A stretch of 42,209 nucleotides of DNA from an uncultured Lachnospiraceae bacterium (GCA_900320025.1 ONQW01000004.1:1-42209); one strand, 5' to 3'. Positions 16,607-25,884 are shown, counted from the stretch's first letter. Numbers and translations are program-made. Notes: generated by a model not told the origin, from the sequence alone.

Positions 16607-17785
16607 TCAGTTCTTGTCGTGCTTCTCAAATAGGGCATCCAGCGCGTCGTCGTCCAGATCCGCGCCGATGACACAGATTTTGCCGGTGACGTCCGCTGCG
16701 CCGCTGCGCACATTGCTTTCCTCCGGGACGTAGTCAAAATGAATCCAGCTCCCGTCCTCCGCAGGCAGCATGCCCTTCGCGCGGAGCACCGTACCGTACT
16801 GGCCGCTCCCCAGCTCCGCGAGGCAGTGCTCCACCTCGTCCTTCGTATACCGGGCAGGCGTCTCCATGCCCCAGCTGCCGAACACTTCGTCCGCGTCATG
16901 CTCGGAGTGATGGTGCGTCACGCCGTGCTCGTCCGCCTCCGCGGCACCCTCGTGATGATGGTGGTGGTGATGATGGTGCTCGTGCTCCTCTTCACCGTCT
17001 TCATCCTCTCCTTCATGATGACTGCCGTGTTCATCATGATCATGCTCATCCCTGTGATCATGGTCCTCGTCATCATGGCCGTGCTCATCCTCATCCTCTC
17101 CGTCGTGATGATGATGGTGATGATGGTGCTCCTCCTCTTCACCGGATGCCAGCACCTCGTCGAGCAGCTCCTTCTGAAGGTCATGATTGCCCTCGATGGT
17201 ATCGAGCACGGTCCGGCCGTCCAGCTCAGCCAGCGGTGTCGTAATGATGACCGCACGGCTGTTGTGCTCCCGCAGAAGCGCCACCGCCTCCTCAATCTGC
17301 TGCCCGGATGCCCTGTCTGTTCGGGTAAGCAGGATGGTGCCGGCATTTTCAATCTGATTCAGGAAGAATTCGCCGAAATTCCGGATATACATTCTCGCCT
17401 TTGTGGCATCCACGACGGCAACCGCACTGTTCAGCTCCATATCGGTGCCGGCCGCGGCATCGTTCACCGCCCTCATGACATCGGACAGCTTTCCCACGCC
17501 GGAGGGCTCGATCAGGATCCGCTCCGGGTGGTACTGCTCCATCACTTCCTTGAGCGATCTGCCAAAATCTCCGACGAGCGAGCAGCAGATGCACCCCGCG
17601 TTCATCTCACGGATTTTGATGCCGGACTCCTTCAGAAATCCGCCGTCGATGCCGATTTCGCCGAACTCATTTTCAATCAGGACAACCTGCGTGCCCGCGA
17701 GCGCTTCCTTCAGCAGCTTCTTGATCAGGGTAGTCTTGCCGGCTCCAAGGAAACCGGACACAATGTCGATCTTTGTCTTTGCCAT
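16607..17785 (-). CDS. His-rich COG0523 (CobW) G3E GTPase
   Basis: Putative metallochaperone GTPase. 392 residues from the ATG at 17785, chosen over one two codons upstream for its spacing to AGG. Walker A GFLGAGKTT (11-19), metal motif CICC (65-68), EPSG (93-96) and TRTD near 154 are intact. Residues 217-297 form a low-complexity linker with about 32 His among Asp/Glu, including runs of 8 and 9 His, before the CobW C-terminal domain (GSWGMETPARYTKDEV to the end). This suggests zinc, nickel or cobalt binding or storage. No metal enzyme gene is adjacent, so the client is unknown. A long hairpin lies about 50 bp before the start, and no separate promoter was seen. Confidence 0.9.
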   Translation of the reverse strand: MAKTKIDIVSGFLGAGKTTLIKKLLKEALAGTQVVLIENEFGEIGIDGGFLKESGIKIREMNAGCICCSLVGDFGRSLKEVMEQYHPERILIEPSGVGKLSDVMRAVNDAAAGTDMELNSAVAVVDATKARMYIRNFGEFFLNQIENAGTILLTRTDRASGQQIEEAVALLREHNSRAVIITTPLAELDGRTVLDTIEGNHDLQKELLDEVLASGEEEEHHHHHHHHDGEDEDEHGHDDEDHDHRDEHDHDEHGSHHEGEDEDGEEEHEHHHHHHHHHEGAAEADEHGVTHHHSEHDADEVFGSWGMETPARYTKDEVEHCLAELGSGQYGTVLRAKGMLPAEDGSWIHFDYVPEESNVRSGAADVTGKICVIGADLDDDALDALFEKHDKN

Positions 17786-17832
17786 TTCCATACCTCACGC
17801 CGCACCTGCCGCGGCCTCTTTGAACCTGAACC

Positions 17833-17877
17833 TTTGCAGCGGCGCGCGGACTGTCCTTCTCCGCACGCCGCTGCAAA
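17833..17877 (-). other. Long hairpin between rnpB and the G3E operon
   Basis: An 18-bp stem (TTTGCAGCGGCG then CGCGGA on the plus strand) with one wobble and a 9-nt loop. Minus-strand sequence after it is GGTTCAGG, with no U-tract. It is either a terminator-like element for rnpB read-through or a leader structure of the G3E genes. Confidence 0.6.
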
Positions 17878-17930
17878 GATTTCTACATACAAGTCAGCTC
17901 CCGCCCGCGGGAGTCATTGATAATAAAAAG

Positions 17931-18295
17931 GGTGAGCAGGACTGTAAGCCGGGTTATGTCATTCAAGATGATCATCTGTCTAGAGCCTGCGTTGCCACAG
18001 ACTTCAAGCGACCCACCTGAGGACATGGACGGGCAGCCCGTGGTCCTCTGTTCGGTCTTGCTTCGGATGGGGTTTACAATGCGCGCCCTGTTGCCAGGCC
18101 GCCGGTAGTCTCTTACACTGCCCTTTCACCCTTACTTTCCGCGCCGGAGCGCGGGAAGCGGTCTGCTCTCTGTTGCACTTTCCCGGGAGTCGCCTCCGCC
18201 GGCCGTTAGCCGGCATCCTGCCCTGTGAAGCCCGGACTTTCCTCACCTGCGCCCTTTCGGGACCTGCAGCCGCGATCATCCGCCCTGCTCACCGC
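17931..18295 (-). ncRNA. rnpB: RNase P RNA, bacterial class A
   Basis: Catalytic RNA that matures tRNA 5' ends. The ends pair as P1 (GGTGAGCAGG at 18293-18284 with CCTGCTCACC at 17940-17931). The conserved GAGGAAAGTCCGGGC (P4 region), AAGGGTGAAAGGGCAGTGTA, AGAGACTACCGGC and the distal CCGGCTTACAG are all present, as expected for type A. CTTTTTATTATC follows P1, which would act as terminator. Exact ends are estimated from pairing and the promoter. Confidence 0.95.
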
Positions 18296-18301
18296 TTGTC
18301 T

Positions 18302-18330
18302 ACTTTAGTAAGCACTTCAGAATTTGTCAA
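18302..18330 (-). promoter_or_regulatory. sigmaA promoter of rnpB
   Basis: Minus strand TTGACA (18330-18325), 17-bp spacer, TAAAGT (18307-18302), placing the start a few bases before P1. The first T of the -35 box is the last base of the adjacent tandem repeat array. Confidence 0.9.
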
Positions 18331-18421
18331 ATAGTTCCGTATCAGCACACACAATAGTTCCGTGCCGGCGCGCGCAGCAGTTTCGTATCAACCCACATAA
18401 AAATCCCGCGTCAGCGCACGC
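18330..18421 (-). repeat. Four tandem 23-bp repeats at the nucleoside kinase 3' end
   Basis: Four head-to-tail units with exact 23-bp period. On the minus strand the consensus core is GCTGATACGGAACTATT preceded by GYGTGY. The first unit in transcription order (18421-18399) contains the kinase stop codon; the last ends at the rnpB -35 box. Units have diverged to a mixture of matches, the two nearest rnpB being most alike. Confidence 0.85.
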
Positions 18422-20066
18422 CGAAGCACCCGCCTCCCACGAACTCCCGCAGAAGGGAATTCTTCGGCACGGCCGCCGTGTCCACACCCACAAAGTAGTC
18501 CAGAAACTTCAGCAGCCGCTTGGCCTCGTAGTACTCCGGCTCACCCGGATGCACATTGTAAAGCTCCGGCTCGGCGAACTGCTTCAGCACGGAAAGCTCG
18601 TAAATCAGCACCGAATTGAACGTGACATCAGCGTCGTCCTGATATGGGAAGATATACTGCTCCTCCCCCTCCCGGACGCTCCGCCAGGCCCGGATGGTCT
18701 CCTTCGCGGAATACCCGCGCGTCCGGGCATCGCGCACCATCCGGCGCAGGAGCCTTGCGTCCGTCGAGGGAATGCGGTTGTGCTCGTCGATATTGAGACT
18801 GGTGAGCGCGCTCGTATAAATTTTGAACTTGTTTTTCTCCGGAAGCGCCTCTGTGGTCTTCGGATTGAGGCAGTGTATCCCCTCGATGATCAGGACATCC
18901 TTGTCCCCCAGCTGCATCCGGTCGCCTTTATATTCCCGCCTGCCCGTCTTGAAATTAAAGGTAGGCATCTCCACAGCCCTGCCCTCCAGCAGGTCGCTCA
19001 TATCGTCCCCGAACTGTTCGAGGTCAATCGCCTCAAGGCATTCGAAATCATAATTGCCGTCCTCATCCACCGGCGTTCTGGAGCGGTCGACAAAATAATT
19101 GTCGAGGCTGATGATGTGCGGCACGAGTCCGAACGAGCGGAGCTGAATGCCGAGCCGGTGCGCAAAGGTCGTCTTGCCGGACGAGCTCGGCCCGGCGATC
19201 AGCACAAACTTGACCTCCCCGCGTTCGAAGATCATCTCCGCGATATCGCCGATTCTGCGCTCCTGCAGCGCTTCCTGGACCAGAATCATGTCGCTGATCT
19301 GTCCTGCGCAGATCTGGTCGTTGAGATCGCCGACGGTGGCGATGTTCACCCGCTCTCCCCACTCCGTGGACAGGCTCAGCGTGTCAAACAGGTTCTGCTG
19401 ATCTGCAAATGCATCGAGACGGTCCGGATGCTCCATCGTGGGAAGCACAAGGACCATACCGCCGCGGTAAGGCATCAGCTGGAACAGACGGACATATTTT
19501 GTGTTAGGCAGCATATAGCCGTAGAAGTAATCCGAATAGCCATCCAGATTGTATACGTTAATCGTCGACCCCCGCCGGTAGTGGAACAGTTTGACCTTAT
19601 CCTCCATCCCCTGCCTTGCGAAAAGCTCAATGGCATCGTCGATCGGATAGGTCTTTTTAGTGATGGGAACCGCTCTGTCGCGGAGCTCCTCCATCTTCGC
19701 CTGGACCTTCTGCGTGAAGGCAGCGTCCACCTCCCCATCCAGGCCGTGTACAGAGCAGAAGAAGCCGTTGCCGAGTGCAAACTCAATCTTGACATGCACG
19801 CCACGTCCGCATAGTGCGTCGACAGCGCGCACCAGCAGCAGCTCCGCGGTTCTGCAGTAGGTGTTGAAGCCCGTGGGCGTTCTCGTCGTGAGAAACGTCA
19901 GAACGCCGTCCCTGTCCACACGTTTGCCGAGTTCGCGCATCTTTCCATTCACCGTGACCAGCGCAATCGTGCCATCGTGTGCGCTCTGGTACTGGTCCGC
20001 GATCGTCTCGTAGAGCGTTCCCCGCTCAAAATTTCTGGTCACCCCGTCAATCATCAGTGCCGGCAT
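18411..20066 (-). CDS. Nucleoside kinase (uridine kinase-like) with ThrRS-like N-terminal domain
   Basis: Phosphorylates uridine/cytidine-type nucleosides by family. 551 residues. The N-terminal half (about 1-270) resembles the TGS and second-additional domains of threonyl-tRNA synthetase; the C-terminal half is a P-loop kinase with GPSSSGKTTFAHRL (about 291), HIISLDNYFVDRSRTP, DFECLEAIDLEQF and DVLIIEGIHCLNP. This architecture is common in Clostridia. The start at 20066 follows GAGGAGGAAGACGGC. It is the last gene of the dgt-dnaG-rpoD run, 46 bp after nif3. Its end (GCFGVR) lies in the first unit of the 23-bp repeat array. Confidence 0.88.
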   Translation of the reverse strand: MPALMIDGVTRNFERGTLYETIADQYQSAHDGTIALVTVNGKMRELGKRVDRDGVLTFLTTRTPTGFNTYCRTAELLLVRAVDALCGRGVHVKIEFALGNGFFCSVHGLDGEVDAAFTQKVQAKMEELRDRAVPITKKTYPIDDAIELFARQGMEDKVKLFHYRRGSTINVYNLDGYSDYFYGYMLPNTKYVRLFQLMPYRGGMVLVLPTMEHPDRLDAFADQQNLFDTLSLSTEWGERVNIATVGDLNDQICAGQISDMILVQEALQERRIGDIAEMIFERGEVKFVLIAGPSSSGKTTFAHRLGIQLRSFGLVPHIISLDNYFVDRSRTPVDEDGNYDFECLEAIDLEQFGDDMSDLLEGRAVEMPTFNFKTGRREYKGDRMQLGDKDVLIIEGIHCLNPKTTEALPEKNKFKIYTSALTSLNIDEHNRIPSTDARLLRRMVRDARTRGYSAKETIRAWRSVREGEEQYIFPYQDDADVTFNSVLIYELSVLKQFAEPELYNVHPGEPEYYEAKRLLKFLDYFVGVDTAAVPKNSLLREFVGGGCFGVR

Positions 20067-20112
20067 GCCGTCTTCCTCCTCTCCTCTGTTCTGTCTTATC
20101 TTTCTGCGTCCG

Positions 20113-20895
20113 TTATATCTCCGTGTAAGGCTCCCCCTGCTCCGATTCCATCACCGCGATCTCCGGCACCTCCCGGTTCAGGAAATCCTTCATGTACGGA
20201 AGGAACAGCTTCTCGACTCCGAAATGTCCGGCGTCGATGACCGCAACGCCCTTCTCCACCGCATCGAGACCCACATGATGCGTGATATCGCCGGTGACCA
20301 TGACATCCGCACCTGCTGCCAGCGCCCTGTCGATGTCATCCTTGCCGCTGCCGGGCAGAATCGCCGCCGTGACGACGGGCTGGTCCGGATCTCCGTAGCA
20401 GCGCACTCTGGCCACATGAAAGGTATCCCGCACCAGCGCCGCAAAATCCCGCAGCGGCATGTATCCCGGCAGTGTGCCGATCCTGCCCAGCCCCTCATGC
20501 GAGATGTCGTCCTCATAGGTGACCTCGAGCACCTCCCGGTTCTCCAGCTTCAGCTCGTCCGCTGCCGCGTCCGCCATCCCCATGATGTCAAAATTCGTAT
20601 GGCAGGCATAGTAAGCGATATCCCTGCGCGCCAGTTCCAGAATCCGCCTGCCGATATAATCCGTGTCATTCACCTGCTTCACGCCGTGGAAAATCATCGG
20701 ATGGTGCGTGATCAGCGCATCCGCGTTTCTCTGCACAGCCTCTTCGATCACGCGGTCCGTCGCATCCACGGCGAGCAGGACGCGCTGCACCTCTTTGTCC
20801 GAGCGCCCGCAGAGAAGTCCGACATTATCCCAGTCAAGCGCGAAGCTTTTCGGACAGAGTTGCTCAATCTCCTCCATCAGCTTTGACATCCGCAT
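20113..20895 (-). CDS. Nif3-like dinuclear metal center protein
   Basis: Nif3/YqfO family; forms a hexameric toroid with two metals per subunit, physiological role not settled. 260 residues. Metal-binding motifs are THHPMIF (about 62-68) and AGHFGVEKLF near the C-terminus; WDNVGLLCG near residue 22 is also typical. The start at 20895 has GGAGGT seven bases upstream and overlaps trmK by 19 bp. The trmK-nif3 pair is conserved in Firmicutes. Confidence 0.92.
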   Translation of the reverse strand: MRMSKLMEEIEQLCPKSFALDWDNVGLLCGRSDKEVQRVLLAVDATDRVIEEAVQRNADALITHHPMIFHGVKQVNDTDYIGRRILELARRDIAYYACHTNFDIMGMADAAADELKLENREVLEVTYEDDISHEGLGRIGTLPGYMPLRDFAALVRDTFHVARVRCYGDPDQPVVTAAILPGSGKDDIDRALAAGADVMVTGDITHHVGLDAVEKGVAVIDAGHFGVEKLFLPYMKDFLNREVPEIAVMESEQGEPYTEI

Positions 20896-21590
20896 GAAAA
20901 GTACCTCCGAATCGTCTCAATATCTTCCAGTGCCTGCTCAAACTGGCGCCGCTTCCCGGCATTTTCTGCCGCTAGTCCATCCAGAATCCGCCGGAGGGCA
21001 GGTTCCCTGAAATCCAGAAATGCCTTCAGCACACCGTCCCGGTTCTTCAAAAGAATCGGCCCGTAATAATCGTCGATGCGCTCTCCAAGACCGGACGTGG
21101 CCATAGGAGCGCTGCGCGCCGCGCGGATCACCGGATAATATTTCCCCTGCTCCTTCACCATGCGCTCCGCCGTGATCCCGAAGGGGAGACGCCGGAGAGC
21201 GGCCCTTACTCTGTCCGGGTCCTTCTGCGGCTCGAGAATCAGCTCCTGAAAGGAGGCCGTCTTCTCCGGTTCCCGGAGCAGAATATCCGCCATCATCTGT
21301 CCGCCCATGCCGGCAATCACAAGGCTGTCCGCCTCACCGGCCTCATAGGCGTCAAGCCCGTCCGACAGCCGGAACACAATCCTGTCCCCCAGATGTTCTC
21401 TGACAGCATTCTCCTGTGCCCTGGAGAGCGGTCCCTCCCTGAGATCCATGCCGATCGCATATGGGACGGTCTGATTTCCCAAAAGATATAAGGAGAGAAG
21501 ACCATGATCGCAGCCCACGTCTGCAAGCCGAAGCCCCGGCGTCACCAGAGAGGCAATCACGAGAAGGCGTTCTGATAATTGTCTGTTCAT
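20877..21590 (-). CDS. trmK: tRNA (adenine22-N1)-methyltransferase TrmK
   Basis: SAM-dependent methyltransferase making m1A22 in tRNA. 237 residues from the ATG at 21590 (MNRQLSERLLVIASLV), the normal family start; a GTG at 21608 would add six residues. The SAM-binding motif is LADVGCDHGLLSLYLL; VIAGMGGQMMADIL and LILEPQKDPDRVR are family signatures. It lies 26 bp after rpoD and overlaps nif3. Confidence 0.93.
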   Translation of the reverse strand: MNRQLSERLLVIASLVTPGLRLADVGCDHGLLSLYLLGNQTVPYAIGMDLREGPLSRAQENAVREHLGDRIVFRLSDGLDAYEAGEADSLVIAGMGGQMMADILLREPEKTASFQELILEPQKDPDRVRAALRRLPFGITAERMVKEQGKYYPVIRAARSAPMATSGLGERIDDYYGPILLKNRDGVLKAFLDFREPALRRILDGLAAENAGKRRQFEQALEDIETIRRYFSCGCQS

Positions 21591-21616
21591 CGCTCCAGCC
21601 CGCCTCACATCCTGCG

Positions 21617-22918
21617 TCAGTCCAGATAATCCTTGAGCTTCCTGCTGCGGCTCGGATGGCGGAGCTTGCGGAGCGCCTTTGCCTCAATCTGCCGGATGCG
21701 CTCACGGGTGACATTGAATTCCTTGCCCACTTCCTCCAGCGTCCGCGCCCGCCCGTCATCCAGGCCGAACCGCAGACGCAACACCTTCTGCTCACGGTCC
21801 GTCAGGGTGTCGAGGACCTCCTGGAGCTGATCCTGCAGCAGACTGAACGCTGCGGCCTCCGCCGGAACCGGAACATTGTCATCCTGAATGAAATCGCCGA
21901 GATGACTGTCCTCCTCCTCGCCGATCGGCGTCTCGAGGGAGACCGGCTCCTGCGAAATTTTGATAATCTCGCGGACCCGCTCCACCGGGATGCCCATCTC
22001 CTTCGCAATTTCCTCCGGGGTGGGCTCCCGCCCCAGCTCCTGCAGCAGCTGCCGGCTTACGCGGACCAGCTTGTTGATGGTCTCCACCATGTGAACCGGA
22101 ATGCGGATGGTGCGCGCCTGATCCGCGATCGCACGGGTGATGGCCTGCCGGATCCACCAGGTCGCGTAGGTCGAGAACTTGAAGCCCTTGCGGTAATCAA
22201 ATTTTTCAACGGCCTTGATCAGTCCGAGGTTGCCCTCCTGAATGAGGTCAAGGAACAGCATGCCGCGGCCGACATAGCGCTTCGCAATACTGACCACCAG
22301 GCGCAGATTTGCCTCCGCGAGGCGGTTCTTCGCCTCCTTGCCGGACGCAATCATTCCCTTCAGTTCGCGGTTTGTCTTATCCTTCAGGACATCCAGCGCC
22401 TCGCCCTTGAATCCGAGCTCCGTCAGCTTTGCCTCGTCCCACGCCGCATCGTCCGGTGTCTTTGCGATGGCGTCCGGCGTCTTTGCGCCGGTTTTGCGGA
22501 ACAGCTCCTCGGCCCAGTTTCCCGCCTCCATGCGCTTTGCCAGGTCAATCTCCTCATCAGCGGTCAGCAGCGGAACCTTGCCGATCTCCTTGAGATACAT
22601 CCTCACCGGATCCTCAATATTCACGCTGTCCGCGACCGCGTCCATGTCGATATTCAGATCCTTGTCCGCCTCGTTGCTCTCCTCCTCGTCCATCAGCTCA
22701 TCATCGCTGGGGCTGTCGTCGATCCCCTCCGGAAGAGAAATCACAATGCCGTTTTTATCGATTGTGTTATTGACGACCTCCCACTGGTCGTCGTCCAGGT
22801 CCATTCCGTCAAAAGCGCCGTCAATCTGGCTCTGCTCCAGAACGTTTCTGTTCTTCTTGCCGAGCGCCACCAGATCATTCAGCTTTTTTTGAAATTCTTC
22901 CTGCATCTTTTCGTCCAT
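21617..22918 (-). CDS. rpoD: Primary sigma factor SigA (RpoD)
   Basis: Housekeeping sigma-70 factor. 433 residues. An acidic N-terminal region 1.1 (to about 95) leads to region 1.2 ([17 protein letters not shown]), region 2 ([40 protein letters not shown]), region 3 ([14 protein letters not shown]) and region 4 ([20 protein letters not shown]). The segment between 1.2 and 2 is short, as in Gram-positives. GAGGAT lies about ten bases before the ATG. Middle gene of the macromolecular-synthesis operon, 39 bp after dnaG. Confidence 0.98.
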   Translation of the reverse strand: MDEKMQEEFQKKLNDLVALGKKNRNVLEQSQIDGAFDGMDLDDDQWEVVNNTIDKNGIVISLPEGIDDSPSDDELMDEEESNEADKDLNIDMDAVADSVNIEDPVRMYLKEIGKVPLLTADEEIDLAKRMEAGNWAEELFRKTGAKTPDAIAKTPDDAAWDEAKLTELGFKGEALDVLKDKTNRELKGMIASGKEAKNRLAEANLRLVVSIAKRYVGRGMLFLDLIQEGNLGLIKAVEKFDYRKGFKFSTYATWWIRQAITRAIADQARTIRIPVHMVETINKLVRVSRQLLQELGREPTPEEIAKEMGIPVERVREIIKISQEPVSLETPIGEEEDSHLGDFIQDDNVPVPAEAAAFSLLQDQLQEVLDTLTDREQKVLRLRFGLDDGRARTLEEVGKEFNVTRERIRQIEAKALRKLRHPSRSRKLKDYLD

Positions 22919-22957
22919 ACTTACGGTATCCTCACTTTTCTCTTATTCTGCGGAGGG

Positions 22958-24748
22958 CTAAGCCCCGCGCACGCTGAAATGGACCTTCCTCAGATTTTCC
23001 AGCGATTTCTTGTTCCGAATGATATTCTTCAGGGCATCCGGGGAACCGGCCTCAGCCTTTTCCTCGCGCTCCACGCTGCCCTTCTTCACCGCATATACGA
23101 TGTCCCGGAGCGCCTTCTCCCGCTCCTCCCTTCCATTGGGGAGCGTCAGCTCTGCATGAAAGAGCGCCGCCGCCTCCTGCTGCTCCGCCTCCTCGGTAAA
23201 TAGGCCGATGATCTGCGCCGGCTCGGATGCCGTGCCGGGTGATGCCCAGAACCGCTCCGCCGCGATGCGGCAGACGCCCTCGGAGAAATCTGCCGGCGTC
23301 AGATACCTCGCCACCTGAGGGATGAGCTCCGGCTCGTCCGCAAGCCAAGTCAGCAGGTAGCGCTGCGAGGGCAGCGAGACATCCGCATCAGGCGCAGATT
23401 TTGCTGTCCGTCCCGCCGGTGCCGGACGATCCGGGATCGGAATATCCCCGAGGCCGTCCTCCACCTGTGCGTATGCGCCGACCATCCGGCGCAGCGCCTC
23501 CTCGTCGATGAAATACTGCTGCGCGACGGTCCTTAGGTAGTTCTCCCGTTCCATCTCGTCCGGAAACTGGCCCAGCATCCGCGCCGCCTCGCGGCAGAAA
23601 TCCGTCTTCTCGGACGGATCCTGCATGTGATAGCGCTTTTCTGCCTGCCTCAGCTCGAAGAAAAACACGTTCTCCGCTTCATCAAGCCGCTGCTGGAATG
23701 CCTCCGCGCCCTCCGCCTTGATAAACTCGTCCGGATCCTTGTGCGGCTTCAGATTCAGGACTCTGGCGCGCAGCCCGGCCTGACGCAGCACCTGATTGTT
23801 CCGGAGCGCCGCCTTCACCCCCGCTTCATCGCTGTCATACGACAAAATAATATCCTTCGCGTACCGCTTCAGAATCTGTGCCTGTCCGGTCGTGAAGCTC
23901 GTCCCGAGCGAAGCCACCGCCTGTGTGAAGCCGGCCTGATGCATGGAAATCACATCCATATACCCCTCGCACAGAATGAACTGATTCTTCCGGCTCCGCC
24001 GCGCAAAATTCAATCCGTACAGATTTCTGCCCTTGTCAAAGATCGGCGTCTCCGGCGAATTGAGATATTTTGGCTTGCCGTCCCCCATCACACGCCCGCC
24101 GAACCCGATCACCCGGTTCTCCACATCCATGATGGGATAGATCACGCGGTTCCAGAACTTGTCATGCAGTCCCCGCTTCTCGTCGTGAGCAGCCACGCCG
24201 GATTCCAGAATCACATCGTCCGCAAAGCCTTTTCCGCGCAGATACCGCACCAGGTCCGAATTGCTGCCGTCCGCATAGCCAAGTCCGAAATGGGACATCG
24301 TCTGCGGCGTCAGCTTTCTCTCCGTGAGATACCGCATGCCTGCGGCGCCGCGCGGCGACCGGAGCAGATGATAGTAATAGGTCGCTGCTTCCTTGTTCAC
24401 CGCAAACAATTGATTGCGCCGCTCGATCTGCGCACGCATCTGGGCGCTGTACTCCATCTGCGGCAGCGCCACGCCTCCCCGCTCCGCCAGTGCCTTGAGC
24501 GCCTCCTGAAACGAGTAATTCTCATACTTCATCAGGAACGTGATGACATTTCCCCCGGCGCCGCAGCCAAAGCAGTAGAAGATCTGCTTGGACGGCGAGA
24601 CCGAGAAGGACGGCGATTTTTCATTGTGAAAGGGACAAAGGCCGAAATAATTGGCTCCCTGTTTTTTCAGTTTGACGTACTGGCCCACAACATCGACGAT
24701 GTCATTGCTGGCCCGCACCTGTTCCACAATCTCATCCGGATAATACAA
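22958..24748 (-). CDS. dnaG: DNA primase DnaG
   Basis: Makes RNA primers at the replication fork. 596 residues, with a TTG start (24748) behind GGGAGAAG. The zinc-binding domain is CPFHNEKSPSF with CFGCGAGGN; the Toprim core shows LCEGYMDVISMHQAGF and SYDSDEAGVKAALR. The C-terminal helicase-interacting region is less conserved and contains a Pro/Ala-rich linker (PDRPAPAGRTAKSAPDADVS). Located 24 bp after dgt and 39 bp before rpoD. Confidence 0.97.
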   Translation of the reverse strand: MYYPDEIVEQVRASNDIVDVVGQYVKLKKQGANYFGLCPFHNEKSPSFSVSPSKQIFYCFGCGAGGNVITFLMKYENYSFQEALKALAERGGVALPQMEYSAQMRAQIERRNQLFAVNKEAATYYYHLLRSPRGAAGMRYLTERKLTPQTMSHFGLGYADGSNSDLVRYLRGKGFADDVILESGVAAHDEKRGLHDKFWNRVIYPIMDVENRVIGFGGRVMGDGKPKYLNSPETPIFDKGRNLYGLNFARRSRKNQFILCEGYMDVISMHQAGFTQAVASLGTSFTTGQAQILKRYAKDIILSYDSDEAGVKAALRNNQVLRQAGLRARVLNLKPHKDPDEFIKAEGAEAFQQRLDEAENVFFFELRQAEKRYHMQDPSEKTDFCREAARMLGQFPDEMERENYLRTVAQQYFIDEEALRRMVGAYAQVEDGLGDIPIPDRPAPAGRTAKSAPDADVSLPSQRYLLTWLADEPELIPQVARYLTPADFSEGVCRIAAERFWASPGTASEPAQIIGLFTEEAEQQEAAALFHAELTLPNGREEREKALRDIVYAVKKGSVEREEKAEAGSPDALKNIIRNKKSLENLRKVHFSVRGA

Positions 24749-24772
24749 AATACTTCTCCCAGAACCTCCGCG

Positions 24773-25777
24773 TCAGCGGTTCCAAGTCTTCGGAATGTAC
24801 AGCTCCTCATAACGTTCAATCGCGAACCGGTCCGTCATGGCGCTGATATAATCGCAGACCACACGCTCCCGTGAGTCTCCCTCATCGAGGCGGCTTAACA
24901 TATACCGCGGAAGTACATCAAGGTGCTCAAGATAATGATCATACAGCCGTTCAACCAGAAGCTCTGCCTTGTGTTCCTCCCCCTTCGCCTCCGGATTTGT
25001 ATAGACAGCCTCAAACATAAACTGCCGGTAACGGCGGAAGGCAGTCTCCGTCTCTTCAGACATCCGGATCTCCGGCTTTCCCTCGCTTGTGGTGATGATG
25101 TCATGAATGAAATGATCCAAACGCTCGTTCAACGTATGCCCTAGCACATCTGTGATCTGCGCCGGGACGCTTTCCTCTGTGAGAATCCCGCCGCGGATGG
25201 CATCGTCACAGTCATGATGGAGATACGCGATTTTGTCTGAGAGCCGGACAATCTGTCCCTCCAGTGTGCTCGGCATGAGACTCATCTGATGGTTCAGAAT
25301 TCCGTCCCGCACCTCTCTGGTGAGATTCAGACCTCTTCCATCCTTCTCCAGAACATCCACCGTGCGCAGAGACTGCTCGTTGTGCCGAAATCCCTCCGGG
25401 CATACCCGGTTCAGAACACGCTCCCCGGCATGGCCGAACGGCGTATGCCCGAGATCGTGGCCGAGTGCTACCGCCTCCGTCAGATCCTCGTTCAGCCTGA
25501 GCGCCCGCGCAATGGTCCGTGCGATCTGTGACACCTCCAGCGTGTGTGTCATCCGTGTCCGGTAGTGATCCCCGTCCGGCACGATGAAAACCTGCGTCTT
25601 ATCCTTGAGCCGGCGGAAGGATTTGCTGTGAAGGATGCGGTCCCTGTCGCGCTGATAGACAGGGCGGATATCATCCCGTTCCTCCTCCCGCAGTCTTCCC
25701 TTTGAATCCACACTGTGTGATGCCCACGGAGCAAGAATTTCCTGTTCTCTCGCCTCAATTTCTTCCCGAATGGTCAA
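24773..25777 (-). CDS. dgt: dGTPase-like HD-domain dNTP triphosphohydrolase
   Basis: HD-superfamily enzyme that hydrolyses dNTPs to nucleosides and triphosphate. 334 residues, matching the shorter type-2 dgt family of Firmicutes. Metal motifs: RTRMTHTLEV (His) and HDLGHTPFGHAGE; RDRDRILHSKSFRRL precedes them. TTG start at 25777 with GGGAG seven bases upstream. It leads the operon dgt-dnaG-rpoD-trmK-nif3-kinase, linking dNTP pool control to priming. A promoter candidate lies at 25840-25867. Confidence 0.94.
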   Translation of the reverse strand: MTIREEIEAREQEILAPWASHSVDSKGRLREEERDDIRPVYQRDRDRILHSKSFRRLKDKTQVFIVPDGDHYRTRMTHTLEVSQIARTIARALRLNEDLTEAVALGHDLGHTPFGHAGERVLNRVCPEGFRHNEQSLRTVDVLEKDGRGLNLTREVRDGILNHQMSLMPSTLEGQIVRLSDKIAYLHHDCDDAIRGGILTEESVPAQITDVLGHTLNERLDHFIHDIITTSEGKPEIRMSEETETAFRRYRQFMFEAVYTNPEAKGEEHKAELLVERLYDHYLEHLDVLPRYMLSRLDEGDSRERVVCDYISAMTDRFAIERYEELYIPKTWNR

Positions 25778-25839
25778 TGCCTGTCTCCCGGTTATGATGA
25801 AATCTGTACTGAATGATCCCTGACAATTATATCGGCTTC

Positions 25840-25867
25840 ATAATACTTATTCTGCGTGCTGCGGCAA
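25840..25867 (-). promoter_or_regulatory. Candidate promoter of the dgt-dnaG-rpoD operon
   Basis: Minus strand TTGCCG (25867-25862), 16-bp spacer, TATTAT (25845-25840). A second TATAAT at 25831-25826 lacks a good -35 box. Confidence 0.45.
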
Positions 25868-25884
25868 ATTCCTTTTTTTATACT

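Noticed and set aside
16739..17920. Plus-strand frame rich in Val/Met/Ile, looking like membrane helices
   Set aside because: It is the complement of the His/Asp-rich linker codons of the CobW gene.
18330..18421. CRISPR array
   Set aside because: The 23-bp units are directly adjacent with no unique spacers, and no cas gene is present.
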